Shown: positions 31,308 to 40,439 of the stretch, in pieces
How positions within the stretch are numbered: position 1 is the first letter of the stretch
Layout of the letters: each line of letters starts with the position of its first letter
Origin: an uncultured Clostridia bacterium
Lineage (GTDB): Bacteria > Bacillota > Clostridia > Oscillospirales > Acutalibacteraceae
Assembly: GCA_944384815.1 (NCBI GenBank)
Contig: CALWUW010000026.1
Span: 1-64,000, forward strand
Direction of reading: 5' to 3'
DNA length: 64,000 bases
Program-made: the position numbers and the translations under genes
The notes under the pieces: generated by a model
The model's input: only the letters and a program-made list of their open reading frames with translations
What the model was told of the DNA's origin: nothing
Databases searched by the model: none

Positions 31308-33125
31308 ATGATAGGATTGGCCATTGACAGGAATAAAATTCGAAATTTTAGTATAATCGCACATATCGACCATGGAAAAAGCACCTTGGCGGATCGGATC
31401 CTGGAGCAAACCAGCGCTGTGGCTTTGCGGGATATGGAGGATCAGATTCTGGACAATATGGACCTAGAACGGGAAAGAGGCATCACCATCAAAGCCCATG
31501 CCGTTACGCTGGTCTATCATGCAAAGGACGGGCAGGAGTATGTATTCAACCTGATCGATACCCCGGGCCATGTGGACTTTAACTACGAAGTATCCCGGAG
31601 CCTGGCGGCCTGTGAAGGCGCGGTGCTGGTAGTGGACGCGTCCCAGGGAATTGAAGCACAGACCCTGGCCAATACGTATCTTGCGGTGGACGCAGGGCTG
31701 GAGATCGTGCCGGTTATCAATAAAATCGATCTTCCCAGTGCGGACCCGGATCGTGTGCGCCATGAAGTGGAGGATGTGATCGGTATTCCTGCCGATGACG
31801 CGCCGGCCATCTCCGCCAAAATGGGGATCAATATCGACCAGGTAATGGAGCAGGTGGTTCGCTTGGTCCCTCCGCCGGAAGGGGACGAAAAAGCACCCTT
31901 AAAAGCCTTGATTTTCGACTCGTATTATGATGCCTATAAGGGAGTGATTGCCCATGTCCGCCTGAAGGACGGCACGGTGCATCCCGGAGATACCATCCGT
32001 ATGATGAGTGTGGGCAGCGAGTTTACCGTTACGGAATGCGGCTATATGCGGGCTACCAATTTTGAGCCGGCCAAAGAACTTTCCGCAGGAGAGGTGGGTT
32101 ATATTGCGGCCTCCATTAAAGCGGTAAAAGACGCTCGGGTGGGCGATACCATCACTCGGGCGGATGATCCGGCCAAGGAGCCGCTTCCCGGTTACCGGGC
32201 TGTGCAGCCTATGGTGTTCTGCGGCATTTATCCGGCGGACGGAGCGAAGTATCCGGATCTGCGGGATGCTTTGGAGCGTCTGCAGCTGAACGACGCGGCG
32301 CTTTCCTTTGAGCCGGAAACGTCTGTGGCGTTGGGGTTTGGATTCCGCTGCGGATTTTTGGGGCTTTTGCACATGGAAGTGATCCAGGAACGCTTGGAGC
32401 GGGAATACAATCTGGATCTGATCACCACTGCTCCCAGCGTAATTTATCGAATCACCAAAACCAGCGGCGATGTGATTTACATTGATAATCCCACCAATTA
32501 TCCCGATCCTTCTTTGATTGCCACAGCGGAAGAACCCATGACCAACGCTCATATTTATACACCTACAGAGTACGTGGGAAACATCATGGAGCTTTGTCAG
32601 GAACGGCGGGGCACTTTTAAGGATATGACCTATATTGATTCCGATCGGGTGGATATTCACTATGAGCTTCCTCTGAATGAAATCATCTACGATTTCTTTG
32701 ACGCGCTGAAATCCAGGACCCGGGGATACGCCAGTTTTGACTATGAGCTGATGGGATATCAGAAGAGCGACCTGGTGAAGCTGGATATTATGCTCAACGG
32801 AGAAGTGGTGGACGCCCTTTCCTTTATTGTTCACGCGGACAAAGCGTATCCCAGAGCCCGGAAGATGGCCGAAAAGCTGAAGGATAAAATTCCGCGTCAG
32901 CTGTTTGAGGTGCCTATTCAGGCCTGTGTGGGAGGCAGGATCATCGCCCGGGAAACGGTAAAGGCTTTGCGCAAGGACGTTTTGGCCAAATGCTACGGCG
33001 GCGATATTACCCGAAAGAAAAAGCTTCTGGAAAAGCAGAAGGAAGGAAAGAAACGGATGCGCCAGCTGGGAACGGTGGAAGTGCCCCAGGAGGCCTTTAT
33101 GTCCGTGCTGAAACTGGACGAGTAA
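31308..33125 (+). CDS. lepA: Elongation factor 4 (LepA)
   Basis: A 605-residue ribosomal back-translocating GTPase. G motifs are [10 protein letters not shown] (G1), [12 protein letters not shown] (G2), DTPGHVDF (G3) and [10 protein letters not shown] (G4). The LepA-specific C-terminal domain ends with [25 protein letters not shown]. Start ATG 31308 ([21 protein letters not shown] start) gives the usual length; TTG 31317 is also possible. hemW follows after 45 bases, the same pair order as in many Firmicutes. Confidence 0.97.
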   Translation: MIGLAIDRNKIRNFSIIAHIDHGKSTLADRILEQTSAVALRDMEDQILDNMDLERERGITIKAHAVTLVYHAKDGQEYVFNLIDTPGHVDFNYEVSRSLAACEGAVLVVDASQGIEAQTLANTYLAVDAGLEIVPVINKIDLPSADPDRVRHEVEDVIGIPADDAPAISAKMGINIDQVMEQVVRLVPPPEGDEKAPLKALIFDSYYDAYKGVIAHVRLKDGTVHPGDTIRMMSVGSEFTVTECGYMRATNFEPAKELSAGEVGYIAASIKAVKDARVGDTITRADDPAKEPLPGYRAVQPMVFCGIYPADGAKYPDLRDALERLQLNDAALSFEPETSVALGFGFRCGFLGLLHMEVIQERLEREYNLDLITTAPSVIYRITKTSGDVIYIDNPTNYPDPSLIATAEEPMTNAHIYTPTEYVGNIMELCQERRGTFKDMTYIDSDRVDIHYELPLNEIIYDFFDALKSRTRGYASFDYELMGYQKSDLVKLDIMLNGEVVDALSFIVHADKAYPRARKMAEKLKDKIPRQLFEVPIQACVGGRIIARETVKALRKDVLAKCYGGDITRKKKLLEKQKEGKKRMRQLGTVEVPQEAFMSVLKLDE

Positions 33126-33127
33126 CG

Positions 33128-33157
33128 GAAAAAAGACGAGAAAAGACAAGAAAAGAA
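33128..33157. repeat. Imperfect tandem repeat, 10-nt unit, three copies
   Basis: GAAAAAAGAC, GAGAAAAGAC and AAGAAAAGAA follow directly after the lepA stop and end just before the hemW ribosome binding site. Confidence 0.6.
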
Positions 33158-33170
33158 AGGGGAAAGCAGT

Positions 33171-34313
33171 ATGTCCTGGAACTCCCCGCCGATCGGCCTC
33201 TATATTCACACTCCGTTCTGCCAGGTGAAATGTCCGTATTGCGATTTTTATTCCCTGCCATCCCAGGGAGAAGAATTTTATGATGCCTATGTGGAAGCTT
33301 TGGAGAAGCAGCTTTCCTGCTTTTTTGGGGGAACGGCAGCGCGACGAATAGACAGCGTGTATTTTGGCGGCGGAACGCCGAATCTTTTGGGAGAAAAACG
33401 GATCGGCCGGATTTTGGAACAGGTGAGCCCTTATTTGGAAAACGATACGGAGATCACTTTGGAGGCCAATCCGGGAGAGAATCTGGAATCTTTCTTTCAA
33501 GGAATCCACAAATCCGGGGTGAACCGGATTTCTCTGGGGCTTCAGTCTGCCTGCGCAGAAGAATTGAAACAGCTGGGAAGGCGCCACACAGCTATGCAGG
33601 CGGCGCAGGCCGTGGAAGCGGCCAGAAAAGCGGGAATTTCCAATATTTCGCTGGATCTGATGCTGGCCATTCCCCGGCAAACGCAGGATTCCTTGGGGCA
33701 AAGCCTGGCATTTTGCGAAAAGCTCCATCCGGAGCATCTTTCCGCTTATCTTTTGAAGTTGGAACCGGGAACCCGGTTCTGGAAGGAAAAAGAGCGGCTT
33801 TTTCTGCCGGAGGAAGAAGAGACCTGTGAATTATATTTGTTCGCCTGCCGGGAGCTGGAGCGCTTGGGATATCACCAGTATGAGATCTCTAATTTTGCCC
33901 GTCCCGGAAAAGAAGGAAGGCATAACCTGAAATATTGGCACTGTGAGGAATATTTGGGGCTGGGCCCCGGAGCTCATTCCTTTCTGGAAGGAAAGCGATT
34001 TTATTATCCCCGGGATCTTCACGGATTTCTGGACGGGAAGCCTCCTGTGCAGGATGGAGCCGGCGGGGGTATGGAAGAATTTTGTATGCTGGCCCTTCGC
34101 CTGCGGGAAGGTTTGCAGGAAGAGACGTTTCAAAAGCGTTTTGGTATTCCTTTGCCCAAGTCCCTGCTCCGGTTTGCCGGGCAGCTGGAAAAAGCGGGAT
34201 ACGCGGAGGTTAGACCGGGAGGCTTTGCCTTAACGGCCAAGGGCTTTTTGGTGTCCAATTCCATTTTGGCGCAAGCGGCGGTTTGCCTGGAACAAGCAGG
34301 CCTTTGTACATAA
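33171..34313 (+). CDS. hemW: Heme chaperone HemW-like radical SAM protein
   Basis: A 380-residue radical SAM protein with the cluster motif CQVKCPYC (CX3CX2C) at residues ~17-24 after LYIHTPF, FGGGTPNLLG, NRISLGLQSACAEELKQLGR and the C-terminal HemN_C-type domain (LRLREGLQEETFQKRFG). HemW binds heme and delivers it to membrane proteins; it is distinct from the coproporphyrinogen dehydrogenase HemN. Start ATG 33171 follows AAAGGGGAAAG. Downstream of lepA, the usual neighbourhood. Confidence 0.94.
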   Translation: MSWNSPPIGLYIHTPFCQVKCPYCDFYSLPSQGEEFYDAYVEALEKQLSCFFGGTAARRIDSVYFGGGTPNLLGEKRIGRILEQVSPYLENDTEITLEANPGENLESFFQGIHKSGVNRISLGLQSACAEELKQLGRRHTAMQAAQAVEAARKAGISNISLDLMLAIPRQTQDSLGQSLAFCEKLHPEHLSAYLLKLEPGTRFWKEKERLFLPEEEETCELYLFACRELERLGYHQYEISNFARPGKEGRHNLKYWHCEEYLGLGPGAHSFLEGKRFYYPRDLHGFLDGKPPVQDGAGGGMEEFCMLALRLREGLQEETFQKRFGIPLPKSLLRFAGQLEKAGYAEVRPGGFALTAKGFLVSNSILAQAAVCLEQAGLCT

Positions 34314-34425
34314 AATGTAAGCGGATAAAGGCCTGATTAAAAGGACTGGGAAAAAGGCGCAATAACATAATGTAGCACAATGTAAAAAACGGATCAATGG
34401 TCAAATGACCGGTATGCCGAGGAAA

Positions 34426-34474
34426 ATCGGCAATCGGCAACAGGGAACCGGCAACCGGCAACAGGGAATCAGAA
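34426..34474. repeat. Tandem repeat, 7-nt unit, seven copies
   Basis: Seven units in exact 7-nt register; consensus A(T/C)CGGCA with two ACAGGGA units at positions three and six, so a three-unit block is itself repeated. It lies about 20 bases before the natA start and runs into its leader. Confidence 0.9.
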
Positions 34475-34495
34475 TTCCAGAAAAGGAGCATTGGT

Positions 34496-35284
34496 ATGGA
34501 AGAGATTTTGCGAGTAGAAAATCTTCGAAAAACATTTCAGCTTTCTCAAAAACAGCAAAAATTGGAGCATACCCGGGAAAAGAAGCGAGTGGCAGTGGAC
34601 GGGATCTCATTTTCCGCATATCGCGGGGAAGTGTTTGGACTGTTGGGCCCCAACGGCGCCGGAAAAACCACCACACTGCGGATCCTGGCTTCTTTGATCC
34701 GGCCGGATGAAGGGGATGCCTGGGTCCAGGGGTGCAGCGTATGCCATGAACCAGGAAAGGTGCGGGAAAAGATCGGATTTCTGACCAGCGAATTGAAGCT
34801 GGAGGATTTTTTTACCCCCAATTACCTGTTTGACTTTTTCTCCCAGCTTCACAGCGTGGAACCGCAAGTGCGGGAACAGCGGAAAAAGGAGCTGTTCCAC
34901 ACTTTTGGCATTGAAAACTTTGCGGAAGTGAAGGTGGCCAATCTTTCCACCGGTATGAAGCAAAAAGTATCTCTGGTGATTTCCATTGTGCACGATCCGG
35001 ACTTTATCATTTTTGATGAACCCACCAACGGACTGGATGTGCTGACGGCAAAAGTAGTGACGGATTTCCTTTTGGACCTGAAACGTCGGGGAAAAAGCAT
35101 TCTGCTTTCCACACATATCTTCAGCCTGGCGGAAAGCATTTGTGACCGGGTAGGAATCATTATAAACGGGAAAATGATCCTCTGCGATACGCTGCAGCAA
35201 GTGACAAACGGGGATACGTTGGAAAACCGGTTTTTCCAGCTGTATAACGCATATGCCCAGGAGACAGGAGGCGAGCAGGTATGA
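34496..35284 (+). CDS. natA: ABC transporter ATP-binding protein (NatA type)
   Basis: A 262-residue ATPase: Walker A GPNGAGKTT, signature LSTGMKQKV, Walker B FIIFDEPTNGLD and H-loop STHIF. It is the partner of the permease encoded next, with which it overlaps by ATGA. The pair resembles the NatAB sodium exporter and related ABC-2 exporters. Start ATG 34496 follows AAAAGGAG. The N-terminal RVENLRKTFQLSQKQQKLEHTREKKRVAVDG has a longer linker than usual, like NatA proteins that carry an extra segment before Walker A. Confidence 0.92.
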   Translation: MEEILRVENLRKTFQLSQKQQKLEHTREKKRVAVDGISFSAYRGEVFGLLGPNGAGKTTTLRILASLIRPDEGDAWVQGCSVCHEPGKVREKIGFLTSELKLEDFFTPNYLFDFFSQLHSVEPQVREQRKKELFHTFGIENFAEVKVANLSTGMKQKVSLVISIVHDPDFIIFDEPTNGLDVLTAKVVTDFLLDLKRRGKSILLSTHIFSLAESICDRVGIIINGKMILCDTLQQVTNGDTLENRFFQLYNAYAQETGGEQV

Positions 35285-36495
35285 ATAGAAAGAAATCTCC
35301 CGGAAGCGGTGCCGGCGGGCGTAATGTATGGACGATTATGAAAAAGGAATTCGCCCGTTTTTTTGGAGATAAAAAATTGGTTTTCACCACTTTGCTGCTC
35401 CCGGGCCTTTTGATTTATGCGGTGTACTCCTTTATGGGCGAAGGAATCACCCGGCAATTTTCTCCTGATGAGGAAAATCCGCCGGTCATTTACGGAGAGA
35501 ATATGCCGGCGTCTGTGCAGACGATTTTGGACCAGACGTCCCTTCCCTGGCAAGAAACCCAGGATGCGGAAGCTGTCAAGGAAGAGATCCGGGAAAAAAC
35601 AGCCGATCTTCTTCTGGTGTTCCCGGAAGATTTTGACCGGCAGGTGGAAGCATACCAGACGTCGGAAGAGCCTGCTCCGGAGATCCAAATTTTCTTTAAC
35701 TCCTCTCAGTCTTCCTCCCAGTCGGCGTATACCCAGATACGGGAGCTGTTGGACCAATACGAAACCGGCCTTGCCAATAAGTTTGATGTGAACCGAAGCC
35801 AGGAAACAGGGGAGCCCTTTGATCTTGCCACTAAGGAGGATACCACAGCCCAAGTCTTTTCCATGCTGCTGCCTCTTTTGCTGATGGTGTTCCTGTTCAG
35901 CGGATGTATGGCGGTGGTGCCGGAATCCATTGCCGGCGAGAAAGAACGGGGAACCATTGCTACGTTGTTGGTTACGCCGGTTCGCCGGTGGGAATTGGCG
36001 GTGGGCAAGATCTTAAGCCTGAGCATCATCGCTTTGCTCAGCGGCATTTCCAGCTTTGCGGGCACGATCCTCTCCCTGCCTAAACTGATGGGAGCGGCGG
36101 CGGACAGTATGAGCGCCAGCGTGTATGGGATCTCGGAATATTTGCTTCTTCTGGGGCTGGTTTTAAGTACGGTTTTGGTGCTGACGGCCCTGATGGCTAT
36201 TATTTCCTCCTTCGCCAAAAGCGTAAAGGAAGCCGGAACAGCCGTGACGCCTTTAATGATAGTGGTCATGTTTTTGGCCATTACTTCCATGATGGGAGGA
36301 GGGCCTGCCCAGGATGTGCTCCTGTATATGATCCCTCTCTATAATACCGTGCAGAGCATGGTGTCCATTTTCTCCCTGCAGTATTCCATGGTATGTGTGG
36401 GTGTGGCCATTGTTTCCAATCTGATTTGTTCCGTTTTGCTGGCCTATGTGGTCACCAGGCTGTTCAGCAGCGAAAAAGTAATGTTTACTCGATAA
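35281..36495 (+). CDS. natB: ABC-2 type permease (NatB type)
   Basis: A 404-residue membrane protein. One N-terminal helix (LVFTTLLLPGLLIYAVYSFM), a large extracellular part of about 150 residues rich in Asp, Glu and Ser/Gln (EENPPVIYGENMPASVQTIL and onwards), and then five to six helices with PESIAGEKERGTIATLLVTPVRRWELAVGKI, the conserved ABC-2 GEKExGTxexLLvtPvxRxxi segment. The start overlaps natA. NatAB exports Na+; other members export antibiotics or peptides, so the substrate is open. Confidence 0.9.
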   Translation: MNRKKSPGSGAGGRNVWTIMKKEFARFFGDKKLVFTTLLLPGLLIYAVYSFMGEGITRQFSPDEENPPVIYGENMPASVQTILDQTSLPWQETQDAEAVKEEIREKTADLLLVFPEDFDRQVEAYQTSEEPAPEIQIFFNSSQSSSQSAYTQIRELLDQYETGLANKFDVNRSQETGEPFDLATKEDTTAQVFSMLLPLLLMVFLFSGCMAVVPESIAGEKERGTIATLLVTPVRRWELAVGKILSLSIIALLSGISSFAGTILSLPKLMGAAADSMSASVYGISEYLLLLGLVLSTVLVLTALMAIISSFAKSVKEAGTAVTPLMIVVMFLAITSMMGGGPAQDVLLYMIPLYNTVQSMVSIFSLQYSMVCVGVAIVSNLICSVLLAYVVTRLFSSEKVMFTR

Positions 36496-36506
36496 ATTGA
36501 AAGATG

Positions 36507-36546
36507 AAAAATTCCTCCCGGCTGCTGTCAACCGGGAGGAATTTTT
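36507..36546. terminator. Bidirectional terminator after natAB
   Basis: A 15-bp perfect stem (36507-36521 with 36532-36546), with A5 before and T5 after it. Confidence 0.9.
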
Positions 36547-36847
36547 GTTGTGATTGTTGTGATCGTATTTACCTGGTTTCGGATACGGAAATGCGAAGGA
36601 CCGCAAAGGTATTGCCCTGAAGCTGATAGAAACCTGCAAAAGAGGCTTCGCCGGAAACCGAAACGACCTTTTCCTTTGAAATCTGAATTTGTATGGTGTC
36701 ACATCTCCATTTAGATTGCAGAAATTATTAGAATTATAAATTTGTGAAATTAGAATTTTATTTGGGTAAGCGTATCATATTTTTAAAAGGGAAACAAGAG
36801 TCTTTTAAAGAAAATACAAAAATTTGCCGGAAAAATTTTGTTTTTGA

Positions 36848-36877
36848 TTGACAGGGAAAAGGAGGACATGCTAAGGT
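36848..36877 (+). promoter_or_regulatory. Possible promoter of the ZIP transporter gene
   Basis: TTGACA, an 18-nt spacer and TAAGGT; the -10 is poor. Confidence 0.3.
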
Positions 36878-36908
36878 GAAAGAAATCGTTTTCCTGATGC
36901 AGAAGACT

Positions 36909-36944
36909 TAGAAAGCATAGGAAACATAGGAAGCATAAAAAGGA
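36909..36944. repeat. Imperfect tandem repeat, 9-nt unit, four copies
   Basis: Units follow the pattern TAGGAARCA; the last one merges into the AGGAGGAGG ribosome binding site of the ZIP gene. Confidence 0.75.
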
Positions 36945-36955
36945 GGAGGAAAGAT

Positions 36956-37747
36956 ATGCAGGAGGCTTTGCTGTGGGCGGCGGCCGGAACAGGCTTTACG
37001 TTTTTTATGACAGCTCTGGGCGCGGCGGTGGTATTCTTTTTCCGTGGAGAGATCCGCCCGGGGGCGCAACGGATCTTTTTGGGTTTTGCTGCGGGCGTTA
37101 TGATCGCGGCTTCGGTATGGAGCCTTTTGATCCCGGCCATTGAAGAGGCGGAGGCCGCAGGGACCATTGGTTTTATTCCGGCGGCGGGAGGATTTATATT
37201 GGGTGTGGCTTTCCTTATGCTGTTGGACAGCGTGATGCCTCATTTGCATCCCGGCGGAGAAAAAGAAGGAATGAAATCTTCCCTGGGCAACAGCGCTCTT
37301 TTGCTTTTGGCGGTGACCCTTCATAACATCCCGGAGGGAATGGCTGTGGGGCTTACTTTTGCTTTGGCCAGTCAGCAGGCACATCGTCCGGAACTGTATA
37401 TGTCGGCTTTGGTGCTGGCTTTGGGTATGGGTATCCAGAATTTTCCCGAAGGAACGGCGGTTGCGCTGCCTCTTCGAAAAGAAGGATTGAGCCCCCGCAA
37501 GGCGTTTCTGTGGGGAAGCGCTTCGGGGATCGTGGAGCCGATTTTCGGCACGGCCGTGGTGCTGTGCGCCCGATTCATTCAGCCTGCCATGCCTTGGATG
37601 CTGTCTTTTGCGGCCGGTGCCATGCTGTATGTGGTGGTAGAGGAGCTGATTCCCCAGGCGCATTTAGGTGAGCATTCCCACGCGGGGACGTTGGGCGTTA
37701 TGACCGGTTTTCTTCTCATGATGATTTTGGATGTGGCGCTGGGATAA
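36956..37747 (+). CDS. ZIP family metal transporter
   Basis: A 263-residue membrane protein of eight helices, GufA/ZupT subgroup. The metal-binding motifs are TLHNIPEGMAVGL (HNxPEG) in helix 4 and MGIQNFPEGTAVALP in helix 5. A His-containing loop (DSVMPHLHPGGEKE) precedes helix 4. It imports Zn(II) or Fe(II) and related ions. Start ATG 36956 follows AGGAGGAGG. No Zur-like operator was seen. Confidence 0.93.
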   Translation: MQEALLWAAAGTGFTFFMTALGAAVVFFFRGEIRPGAQRIFLGFAAGVMIAASVWSLLIPAIEEAEAAGTIGFIPAAGGFILGVAFLMLLDSVMPHLHPGGEKEGMKSSLGNSALLLLAVTLHNIPEGMAVGLTFALASQQAHRPELYMSALVLALGMGIQNFPEGTAVALPLRKEGLSPRKAFLWGSASGIVEPIFGTAVVLCARFIQPAMPWMLSFAAGAMLYVVVEELIPQAHLGEHSHAGTLGVMTGFLLMMILDVALG

Positions 37748-37951
37748 GCCGCAAGACAGAGAAAAAAAGAGTAAACAGTTCCCGATCCGCCGGAAATGGC
37801 CGGAGCTTTTTGTGATTTTCCGGAGATTTTCCGTGGGTTTGGAAACCTGAGACATCTTCTGCGGCCGGAAACAGCAACTCTATAAGAAATTTGTAAAAAA
37901 GACGGAGAAAAAATATAGGAAAGAAAAACCTTTTTTGTGCAGGGAAACACC

Positions 37952-37980
37952 TTGACAGAGAAGGTTTTTTATTGTATAAT
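37952..37980 (+). promoter_or_regulatory. Consensus promoter of the ylxM-ffh operon
   Basis: TTGACA, a 17-nt spacer and TATAAT, a perfect consensus, 46 bases before the ylxM start. Confidence 0.9.
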
Positions 37981-38026
37981 AACCAACTGTAAAGTAAATA
38001 TCTTTACAGCGTGAGGGGGCTGGAAA

Positions 38027-38389
38027 ATGGCAAAAAACCTGGAAATTTCGTTTTTGTTGGATTTTTACGGCGAGATGCTCACGCAAAAGCAGAGAGAAGT
38101 TATCGAGTATTATTATAACGATGATCTTTCTCTTTCCGAAATTGCGGATAATGAGGGGATCACCCGCCAGGGCGTGCGGGACGCCATCAAGCGCGCGGAA
38201 GCGCAGCTTTTGGAGATGGAAGAGCGACTGGGCCTTGCCCGTCGGTTCCGGGAAGTACAGGGCGGTTTAGAGGAGATTCTGGAAGCATCCCGGGCTATTC
38301 TGGAATACAATCGAAAATATGTGTACGCTCCTGTTTTAGAGCAGCAGGCGACGCGCATTGAAGAAACGGCAGAACGGCTCAGCCGCTGA
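38027..38389 (+). CDS. ylxM: YlxM family DNA-binding protein
   Basis: A 120-residue protein with a sigma-70 region 4-like helix-turn-helix (LTQKQREVIEYYYNDDLSLSEIA and GITRQGVRDAIKRAE). The second half is a coiled-coil-like helix. YlxM is encoded before ffh in most Firmicutes and is thought to assist signal recognition particle formation. Start ATG 38027 after GTGAGGGGG. It opens an operon with ffh, rpsP, khpA, rimM and trmD. Confidence 0.95.
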   Translation: MAKNLEISFLLDFYGEMLTQKQREVIEYYYNDDLSLSEIADNEGITRQGVRDAIKRAEAQLLEMEERLGLARRFREVQGGLEEILEASRAILEYNRKYVYAPVLEQQATRIEETAERLSR

Positions 38390-38452
38390 GAGTTGGGCGT
38401 ATAGAGAAAAGCCGAGGTTTGAATCCATTTGTTTTTGGAAGGAGAGATCCGG

Positions 38453-39772
38453 TTGGCGTTTGAAGGTCTTGCAGATAAACTTTCCGCTGCGTTTAAGCGG
38501 CTGAAATCCAAGGGAAAGCTTTCTCCTTCGGATATTAAGGAAGCCATGCGGGAAGTGCGGCTGGCTCTCCTGGAAGCGGATGTAAACTATAAAGTGGCCA
38601 AAGAATTTACCGCGAAAGTCAGCGAACGTGCTGTGGGAACGGAGGTCATGGAAAGCCTGACTCCGGCTCAGATGGTGGTGAAGATCGTCAATGAAGAGTT
38701 GACGGCTCTCATGGGCGGCGGAGAAGCCCGGTTGGCTTCCCCCTCCACCCCTCCGGCGGTGGTTCTGATGTGCGGCCTGCAGGGCTCCGGTAAAACCACC
38801 CATTGCGGAAAACTGGGGCGGATGCTGAAAAGCAAAGGTCATAGGCCTCTTTTGGTGGCTTGTGATATTTACCGCCCGGCTGCTATCCAGCAGCTGCAGG
38901 TAGTGGGGCAAAAGGCGGAAGTGCCTGTATTCGAAATGGGAACGGCGGACCCGGTGGATATTTGCCGCCAGGCTATCCGCCACGCCAAGGATTATGGAAA
39001 CGATTATGTGATCATCGATACCGCCGGTCGTCTCCAGATCGATGAAGCCCTGATGGGCGAGCTGAAACGGATCCGGGACGCAGTGCAGCCCACGGATATT
39101 CTCCTGGTGGTGGACGCTATGACCGGCCAGGAAGCGGTAAACGTCGCTAAAGCGTTTGATGAGCTTTTGGATATTACCGGCGTGATCCTTACCAAACTGG
39201 ACGGCGATACCCGAGGCGGCGCCGCTTTGTCCGTACGGGCGGTAACAGGAAAGCCTATTAAATTTGCCGGTACCGGGGAAAAAATCTCCGATTTGGAAGT
39301 GTTCCACCCGGATCGTATGGCTTCCCGAATTTTGGGCATGGGCGATGTGCTGACTTTGATCGAAGAAGCCCAGGCGAAGCTGGATGAGAAAGAAGCCGCT
39401 AAAATGGCCCAGAAGCTGATCCAGAACAAAATGGACTTCAACGATATGTTGGCGCAGTTTCAGCAGGTGAAAAAAATGGGCCCGCTGAAAAATGTTCTGG
39501 GACGCTTGCCAGGCATGGAGAAGCAGCTGAAAGATGTGGATATAGATGATCGGATTATGGACCGCACAGCCGCTATTATATTGTCCATGACGCCGGAGGA
39601 GCGGAGCAAACCGTCTCTCATCAACCCCTCCCGGAAACGCCGGATCGCGGCGGGCTCGGGAATGCAGGTGGAAGACGTGAACCGTCTGCTGAAACAGCTG
39701 GAGCAAATGCAGAAGCTGATGAAGCAGTTTGGTGGCAAAAACGGAAAACGCAGAATGCGGCTTCCGTTTTGA
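38453..39772 (+). CDS. ffh: Signal recognition particle protein Ffh
   Basis: A 439-residue SRP GTPase: N domain (FEGLADKLSAAFKRLKSKGKL), G domain with GLQGSGKTTHCGKL, CDIYRPAAIQQLQ, DTAGRLQIDE and TKLDGDTRGGAALS, and the methionine-rich M domain (SGMQVEDVNRLLKQLEQMQKLM), which binds SRP RNA and signal peptides. I chose TTG 38453, seven bases after AAGGAGAG; an earlier TTG at 38429 is in frame but lies in front of that site. No SRP RNA gene was recognised in the window. Confidence 0.97.
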   Translation: MAFEGLADKLSAAFKRLKSKGKLSPSDIKEAMREVRLALLEADVNYKVAKEFTAKVSERAVGTEVMESLTPAQMVVKIVNEELTALMGGGEARLASPSTPPAVVLMCGLQGSGKTTHCGKLGRMLKSKGHRPLLVACDIYRPAAIQQLQVVGQKAEVPVFEMGTADPVDICRQAIRHAKDYGNDYVIIDTAGRLQIDEALMGELKRIRDAVQPTDILLVVDAMTGQEAVNVAKAFDELLDITGVILTKLDGDTRGGAALSVRAVTGKPIKFAGTGEKISDLEVFHPDRMASRILGMGDVLTLIEEAQAKLDEKEAAKMAQKLIQNKMDFNDMLAQFQQVKKMGPLKNVLGRLPGMEKQLKDVDIDDRIMDRTAAIILSMTPEERSKPSLINPSRKRRIAAGSGMQVEDVNRLLKQLEQMQKLMKQFGGKNGKRRMRLPF

Positions 39773-39876
39773 CCGGACAGACTTCAGCGCATTTAAACCT
39801 TAACCTTTTTAACATGCATTCACCCAATATTATTTATTGGTGAAATAGATCTTATCAAACCCGGAGGTGAATCAAA

Positions 39877-40119
39877 ATGGCAGTAAAGATCAGACTGCGC
39901 AGAATGGGCGCCAAGAAGGCTCCTTTCTATCGCATTGTTGTAGCGGATTCCCGTTTTCCCCGTGACGGCCGTTTCATCGAAGAAATCGGTACGTATGATC
40001 CCATGCAGGAGCCTTCCGTTGTGAAGGTGGACGCTGAGAAGGCAAAGAAGTGGATTTCCAACGGCGCTCAGCCCACGGATACCGTGAAGACTCTCTTCAA
40101 GAAACATGGTGTTCTGTAA
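39877..40119 (+). CDS. rpsP: 30S ribosomal protein S16
   Basis: An 80-residue protein with the S16 signature [26 protein letters not shown] (first part VKIRLRRMG) and [14 protein letters not shown]. Start ATG 39877 follows GGAGGTG. It is in the conserved place between ffh and khpA. Confidence 0.98.
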   Translation: MAVKIRLRRMGAKKAPFYRIVVADSRFPRDGRFIEEIGTYDPMQEPSVVKVDAEKAKKWISNGAQPTDTVKTLFKKHGVL

Positions 40120-40134
40120 TTGGAGGGAATAAGC

Positions 40135-40368
40135 ATGGAAGAATTGCTGGTTGCCATTGCCCGCGGACTGGTGGAAGATCCTTCCGCTGTTCGTGTGGAT
40201 GTGGATGAGCCGGATGAAGACGGCACGGTTGTGTATCATCTTCATGTGGCCGAAGGAGATATGGGCAGAGTTATCGGCAAGCAAGGACGGATCGCGAAAG
40301 CGATTCGTGTTGTGATGCGTGCCGCTGCAACTCGCAGCAACGATAAGATTTCCGTGGAAATCGATTGA
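40135..40368 (+). CDS. khpA: KH-domain RNA-binding protein KhpA
   Basis: A 77-residue single KH-domain protein (formerly YlqC) with the motif GRVIGKQGRIAKAIR (GxxGxxG loop). KhpA pairs with KhpB/Jag in binding RNA and influences cell length in streptococci. Start ATG 40135 follows GGAGGG; the frame is open from TTG 40120. A terminator-like hairpin follows it. Confidence 0.96.
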   Translation: MEELLVAIARGLVEDPSAVRVDVDEPDEDGTVVYHLHVAEGDMGRVIGKQGRIAKAIRVVMRAAATRSNDKISVEID

Positions 40369-40373
40369 TGAAG

Positions 40374-40402
40374 GGCGGACAGCGTATGCGTCCGCCTTTT
40401 TT
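40374..40402 (+). terminator. Terminator-like hairpin between khpA and rimM
   Basis: GGCGGAC (40374-40380) pairs with GTCCGCC (40390-40396), followed by T6. In the middle of a conserved operon it is likely a partial terminator. Confidence 0.75.
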
Positions 40403-40439
40403 CTTCTGTGGAGAAACCAATAGAAAGGAAATGGAAAAC

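Larger units (their letters stand above)
36547..36955. other. Spacer before the ZIP transporter gene
   Basis: About 400 bases with no established gene. From 36721 to 36569 on the minus strand a 50-codon frame beginning at a CTG reads like protein (alternating hydrophobic pattern, SVSGEASFAGFYQLQGNTFAVL) and ends just before the bidirectional terminator, but it has no standard start codon and may be a gene remnant. The middle (36720-36860) is AT-rich. Confidence 0.35.

Noticed and set aside
31899-33737. A 612-codon minus-strand frame over lepA and hemW
   Set aside because: Shadow frame of two well identified genes; no family features.
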